Below, piece after piece: positions 7,217 to 10,660 of a stretch of 10,660 nt of DNA. A program made the translations under genes and the position numbers. The stretch covers positions 1 through 10,660 of the forward strand of contig JAGWTX010000033.1 of the NCBI GenBank assembly GCA_028875955.1, read 5' to 3'. This DNA is from Bacteroidota bacterium. GTDB taxonomy: Bacteria; Bacteroidota; Bacteroidia; Chitinophagales; Chitinophagaceae. Numbering within the stretch: position 1 is the stretch's first letter; each line of letters starts with the position of its first letter. The notes beneath the pieces were generated by a model that saw nothing but the letters and a program-made list of their open reading frames with translations, did not search any database and was not told where the DNA came from.

Positions 7217-8626
7217 ATGAGTAAAATATATCAATACAAACTGTTGCTGGTAATAGTGTTATTGGCAACAATGTCTTCCTGTAAAAAGTCTTTTATTGAA
7301 CTGAGCCCTTCCACATCCTTAACACCTGACCAGGCGTTGGCAACGGAAGCGGATCTGCAGGTTGCACTTCGCGGAGCCTATTCCGGTTTACGTGGAACCG
7401 ATTTTTACGGAAGAACCTTACCCGTACTGGGTGATATCATGGCAGACAACTGTTACCAGTCTGCGGTGAACACCAACCGTTATACCGTGTATAATGATTA
7501 CAGTGCCACCAAAGGAGCAACTTCAGGTGATGGTAATGCAAATGGTATGTGGTCAATCGGTTATTCTGTAATTCTTCGGTGTAACAACATCATCAACTCT
7601 ACCGTAGCCTCTACACCCAACGTGGATGAATACAAGGGAGAAGCATATGCCATCAGGGCACTGTGTTATTTCAACCTGGTTCGTTATTTCGCAAAACCTT
7701 ATACGGATGATCCTTCAGCCCTGGGCGTACCGGTTATTACTGTTTACAACCCGGATCTGAAACCAGCACGTAACAAGGTTTCTGAAGTATATGCACAGAT
7801 GATCGATGACCTGAACAAGGCTTATTCCCTGATGACAAAATACACGAACTCATCACAATTCAGCAAGTATGCTGCCAAAGCCCTTCAGGCAAAAGTTTAC
7901 CTGACCATGGGTGACAAAGCCAATGCAAAAACTGCTGCTCTGGATGTGATCAACAATAGCGGTTTCACCACTTTGACAACAGCTAACCACGCCGGTTACT
8001 GGACTGCAGTTGCTCCCAGAACCGATAAACTGGAAACCCTGTTTGAAGTTTCTTCTGATGCAACCAGCAATAACTCCTTTGATGAGTTAGCATACATCTA
8101 CAGCCAGTTGGGTAACTACGGTGACCTGCTTTGCTCTGATGATACCTATGCATTGTTTGAGGCAACCGATGTTCGTAAAAACCTGTATTATACCGGAACC
8201 AGGGGTGGTGTGCCTGCGGTGTTTGTCAACAAATACCCAACTTACAACCCTGATCCGAGTGACAGAAAACCTTTACGTATGAGTGAGGTTTACCTGATTG
8301 CTGCAGAAGCTTCCCTGCCTACCAATGAAGCAGATGCAAAAACCTATGTAAACTTTATCACCAGCAGAAGAGGCGCATCTGCGATCACTTCTACCGGTTC
8401 CCAGTTGTTCGAAGACATCATTACCGAAAGAAGAAAAGAACTGGCATTCGAAGGTGACAGGTACCTGGATCTTCAGCGTTTAAAACGTGATATCGTTCGT
8501 AGCGCTAACTATCTGCCTACTTCCAGAACCGTTCCCTACTCAATCTTCAGAAGGATATTGCCCATACCGCAAAATGAAATAGATGCGAATCCGGCTATAG
8601 CCACACAGCAGAATCCTGGTTATTAA
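7217..8626 (+). CDS. RagB/SusD family outer-membrane lipoprotein
   Basis: 469 residues, shorter than many SusD proteins. A lipoprotein signal ends in MSSC with the lipidated cysteine at residue 22. Family landmarks are helix AYAIRALCYFNLVRYF (143-158), the TPR-like AAKALQAKVYLTMGDKANAK (219-238), RMSEVYLIAAEA (354-365), the signature ERRKELAFEGDRYLDLQRL (404-422), and the C-terminus PIPQNEIDANPAIATQQNPGY. It should sit on the cell surface as the substrate-binding lid over the SusC channel encoded just upstream. The 24-bp gap and the lack of a separate promoter point to one transcript, which the hairpin at 8657 closes. Codon bias matches susC. No carbohydrate-binding residues can be assigned by eye, so the ligand is unknown. 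Confidence 0.95.
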   Translation: MSKIYQYKLLLVIVLLATMSSCKKSFIELSPSTSLTPDQALATEADLQVALRGAYSGLRGTDFYGRTLPVLGDIMADNCYQSAVNTNRYTVYNDYSATKGATSGDGNANGMWSIGYSVILRCNNIINSTVASTPNVDEYKGEAYAIRALCYFNLVRYFAKPYTDDPSALGVPVITVYNPDLKPARNKVSEVYAQMIDDLNKAYSLMTKYTNSSQFSKYAAKALQAKVYLTMGDKANAKTAALDVINNSGFTTLTTANHAGYWTAVAPRTDKLETLFEVSSDATSNNSFDELAYIYSQLGNYGDLLCSDDTYALFEATDVRKNLYYTGTRGGVPAVFVNKYPTYNPDPSDRKPLRMSEVYLIAAEASLPTNEADAKTYVNFITSRRGASAITSTGSQLFEDIITERRKELAFEGDRYLDLQRLKRDIVRSANYLPTSRTVPYSIFRRILPIPQNEIDANPAIATQQNPGY

Positions 8627-8656
8627 TCTCTGATTGATGATCTCGTAAACATACAG

Positions 8657-8687
8657 GAAGGCCACCCCAGGGTGGCCTTCTTTTTTT
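8657..8687 (+). terminator. Strong intrinsic terminator of the susCD unit
   Basis: GAAGGCCACC (8657-8666) pairs perfectly with GGTGGCCTTC (8671-8680) around the 4-base loop CCAG, and seven T residues follow (8681-8687). It starts 30 bp after the susD-like stop codon. This is a textbook Rho-independent terminator, so transcription should end with only two genes in the unit. Confidence 0.93.
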
Positions 8688-8722
8688 AACAAGATTGCCG
8701 GCAGCTAGCGGGAAAACAGCTT

Positions 8723-8730
8723 TATATTTG
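8723..8730 (+). promoter_or_regulatory. Candidate promoter -7 element (TAnnTTTG) of the 220-residue secreted protein
   Basis: TATATTTG is an exact match to the Bacteroidota -7 consensus TAnnTTTG. It lies 25 bp before the ATG at 8756 and just after the susCD terminator, so it would give a leader of roughly 20 nt. The nearest upstream TTG (8695-8697) is about 25 bp away, longer than the usual 17-23 bp, so the -33 box is weak or absent. Confidence 0.55.
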
Positions 8731-8755
8731 AAAGAGAAAACCTAAATAGTTTTGT

Positions 8756-9418
8756 ATGAAAAAATATATCTGCCTGTTCGGAGTGCTGGGATTCCTGTCT
8801 TTTGCCCAGGCTCAGAATGTATATTCCTTACAGGACCCCGTTACCTCCCGTAGTTTCAGCACTTCCAAATATTCCGATATACGGGGCACCCCCTTCCTGG
8901 TTGACAAATGGATCAACGGATCGGTAACCACCACCAAGGGAACCTATGCAAGCCTGGAACTCAAGTATAATGTGTACGACAATACCCTGGTTTTTAACAA
9001 AGACGAAGAGTCTTATGAGATGATCGATGATATCCTCAGTTTTACACTGAAACCCAAGGCAAATGAACCATCCGGATTCCTTGTGTTTAAAAAAGGCATT
9101 TCCGGTGCCGATATCAGACCCGGTCAATTTGTGCAGGTTTTGGCAGAAGGCAACATAAACCTGTACAAACTACCCGTTAAACAGGTATCTGAAATGAGTG
9201 AGGTTAATGCAGGTGTGGTGCAAACCTTTACCAATAATGCCAAGTATTATATCGGCAAAACAGGTCAGTTGCATTTCATCAAAATGAACAAGGAGGAAGT
9301 GCTGAATGCCATGCAAGACAAACAATCGCAGATAGAATCCTTTATAAGGGAAAAAAAGCTTTCCCTGCGAAAAGAAGGGGATGTGATCGATTTGATTACT
9401 TACTACAATAGTTTATAA
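8756..9418 (+). CDS. Secreted or periplasmic protein of unknown function, 220 residues
   Basis: A clear signal peptide (MKKYICLFGVLGFLSFAQAQ, cleavage after AQA at residue 19) leaves a mature protein of about 200 residues. There is no lipobox, later membrane segment, T9SS sorting domain or catalytic motif. Residues about 43-110 look beta-rich, with GTPFLVDKWINGSV, TYASLELKYNVYDNTLVF and ILSFTLKP. The C-terminus (about 177-220) is helical and charged, with NKEEVLNAMQDK, SFIREKKL and ITYYNSL. I do not recognise a characterised family, though the layout resembles unannotated periplasmic proteins seen in Bacteroidota. It sits between a terminator upstream and a convergent hairpin downstream, so it is probably transcribed alone. 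No function is proposed. Confidence 0.85.
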   Translation: MKKYICLFGVLGFLSFAQAQNVYSLQDPVTSRSFSTSKYSDIRGTPFLVDKWINGSVTTTKGTYASLELKYNVYDNTLVFNKDEESYEMIDDILSFTLKPKANEPSGFLVFKKGISGADIRPGQFVQVLAEGNINLYKLPVKQVSEMSEVNAGVVQTFTNNAKYYIGKTGQLHFIKMNKEEVLNAMQDKQSQIESFIREKKLSLRKEGDVIDLITYYNSL

Positions 9419-9438
9419 TACCGATGCCCATAAAAAAA

Positions 9439-9464
9439 GCGTGGTCTGATGATCACGCCTTTTC
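9439..9464. terminator. Probable bidirectional terminator between convergent genes
   Basis: GCGTGGTC (9439-9446) and GATCACGC (9451-9458) form an 8-bp stem around the loop TGAT. The plus-strand RNA has one G-U pair (9444/9453), and the minus-strand RNA has a C-A mismatch at the same place. Downstream runs are TTTTCTT on the plus side and seven U on the minus side (from A9432-9438). It lies in the 65-bp gap between two converging stop codons and can serve both genes. Confidence 0.75.
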
Positions 9465-9483
9465 TTATTCATTGGTCATTGGG

Positions 9484-10608
9484 TTATTGTAAAACCTCTG
9501 CAAGCTTATTTTCCAGATCTTCTCCGCGTAGACTGGTGGCGATGATCTTTCCCTGCGGATCGATCAAAACATTGAAAGGGATACCATCAAACTGGTATAG
9601 CGGAACCATGCTGCTTTCCCATTGCTTCAGGTCGCTTACCTGTTTCCAGTTCAGGTTATCATCCTTTATGGCTTTCACCCAGGCGTCCTTATCCGAATCC
9701 AGCGATACACCCAGTATGGTAAAATTCTTATCTTTGAACTGGTTATAAGCCCTTACCACATTGGGGTTTTCTTTCCTGCAGGGACCACACCAGCTGGCCC
9801 AGAAATCCACCAATACATATTTACCCCGAAGACTGCTGAGTTTAAAGGCATTGCCATTTACATCCGGTAAATCAATCTCCGGTGCTTGTTGATTTAGCAA
9901 CGCATAAGAAGGCGTTGCTGGTTTTTGTTGAACGGTTAACAGGCTTTTGATCTTGGCCAATCCGCTGTGTTCCTTGAATTTATCTGCCGAAGCCGTTGCC
10001 AAAGCCAGTACATCTTCCTGTTTCATGGTACGGGATGCCATGCCCAAAGCATAGTAACGCGCAGCAGGACTGTTCGACTGATTGATAAAATCCTTTACCA
10101 TGGCATTCATCGCCTTGATCTCATTGTCGCGTTTTGTGCGAAAGATATTGAGTATACTGTCTGATGCATTTTCCTTTTGCAGGGTATCCAGTTTCATAAA
10201 CGTGAGATACAGTGTGGAATCGTTGGTACGGTATTTTTCAAATAAGGTATGCAGGCTTTCGCTGGCTGGCGAGTTTTCAAGTTTGTAAAACCGGTAATTG
10301 TCAACATCCAGCTTCAGTTTGATGCTTTTGTTGTCGTTGACGATCAATACATCCGGACCGTTTTCGATAACCACCCTGTACAATCCCTCTTCCTTGCCGA
10401 TGCCCCGCAGTTCAAACATGCCCTTGTCTTTCAGGGTAACCGAATCGAGAACGATGGGTTGCTGCTCGGCAAAGGGCAGTTCCTGAAGGAATACTTTCTG
10501 TCCGTTCGCATGCTCGATCTGTCCGCTGACCGTAAATGCGCCGTATTTTTTTTCCTGACAGGCAGCCAGTAAAACAACTGCGCTGAGTAGTACAATAATT
10601 TTTTTCAT
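9484..10608 (-). CDS. DUF4369-TlpA family thioredoxin-like lipoprotein (disulfide reductase type)
   Basis: 374 residues. The N-terminus is a lipoprotein signal with lipobox LAAC (Cys17). Residues about 24-115 match the DUF4369 layout (FTVSGQIEHANGQKVFLQEL, then strands ending KSIKLKLDV). A helical linker (about 116-235) follows. Residues about 240-374 form a TlpA/AhpC-type thioredoxin fold: APEIDLPDVNG, VLVDFWASWCGPC with active-site Cys274 and Cys277, and GIPFNVLID with the expected cis-proline at 344. The family acts as membrane-anchored thiol-disulfide reductases in the periplasm; the substrate is unknown. The gene is convergent with its neighbour. Its ATG follows an A-rich leader, and the remaining 52 bases to the window edge show no TAnnTTTG match, so its promoter may lie outside. 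It is intact, with all key residues present. Confidence 0.93.
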   Translation of the reverse strand: MKKIIVLLSAVVLLAACQEKKYGAFTVSGQIEHANGQKVFLQELPFAEQQPIVLDSVTLKDKGMFELRGIGKEEGLYRVVIENGPDVLIVNDNKSIKLKLDVDNYRFYKLENSPASESLHTLFEKYRTNDSTLYLTFMKLDTLQKENASDSILNIFRTKRDNEIKAMNAMVKDFINQSNSPAARYYALGMASRTMKQEDVLALATASADKFKEHSGLAKIKSLLTVQQKPATPSYALLNQQAPEIDLPDVNGNAFKLSSLRGKYVLVDFWASWCGPCRKENPNVVRAYNQFKDKNFTILGVSLDSDKDAWVKAIKDDNLNWKQVSDLKQWESSMVPLYQFDGIPFNVLIDPQGKIIATSLRGEDLENKLAEVLQ

Positions 10609-10660
10609 TTTTTATTTATGTTTAAACAGGTTCGGGAAAATGATGGATATTCATTTGGCC

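Noticed and set aside
8747..8754. TAGTTTTG as a second TAnnTTTG promoter element
   Set aside because: It abuts the ATG at 8756, so transcription would start inside the gene.
10620..10627. GTTTAAAC palindrome upstream of the TlpA-like gene
   Set aside because: An 8-bp AT-rich palindrome in a short A/T-rich leader is easily due to chance and has no partner site.

Overview
The window looks like an ordinary stretch of a Bacteroidota chromosome, most likely from Chitinophagales/Chitinophagaceae. This rests on protein families rather than a marker gene. It has a type IX secretion (T9SS) cargo with a gliding-motility-type C-terminal domain, a PorP/SprF partner, a SusC/SusD pair, a DUF4369-TlpA lipoprotein, and a TAnnTTTG-type promoter element. 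There are no RNA genes, CRISPR arrays, insertion sequences or phage genes.

Layout. (1) 1-2749 (+): the 3' part of a very large, repeat-rich secreted protein. Its start lies left of the window. It carries two copies of a PKD-like module, three tandem ~88-residue Ig-like repeats, further PKD/Ig-like modules, and a type B T9SS sorting domain. (2) 2861-3889 (+): a PorP/SprF-family outer-membrane protein, probably co-transcribed with the cargo and its dedicated secretion partner. (3) 3890-4189: a 300-bp gap with an 81-bp tract that is almost pure A/T, and a candidate promoter overlapped by a short perfect dyad. (4) 4190-8626 (+): susC-like then susD-like genes 24 bp apart, closed by a strong intrinsic terminator at 8657-8687. 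(5) 8756-9418 (+): a small secreted protein of unknown function behind a TAnnTTTG element. (6) 9439-9464: a hairpin in the convergent gap that could terminate from both sides. (7) 9484-10608 (-): a TlpA-like thioredoxin-fold lipoprotein. The last 52 bases are its upstream region.

How the genes work together. The first two genes form a surface-adhesin/secretion pair. The next two form an outer-membrane import complex: a TonB-dependent channel with a lipoprotein lid. No hydrolase, sigma/anti-sigma pair or sensor lies beside it, so its substrate cannot be read from context. The last two genes are independent cell-envelope units. I found no convincing new biological system. The points most worth checking are the higher-order repeat in the adhesin, the dyad and AT tract in front of susC, and the uncharacterised 220-residue secreted protein.
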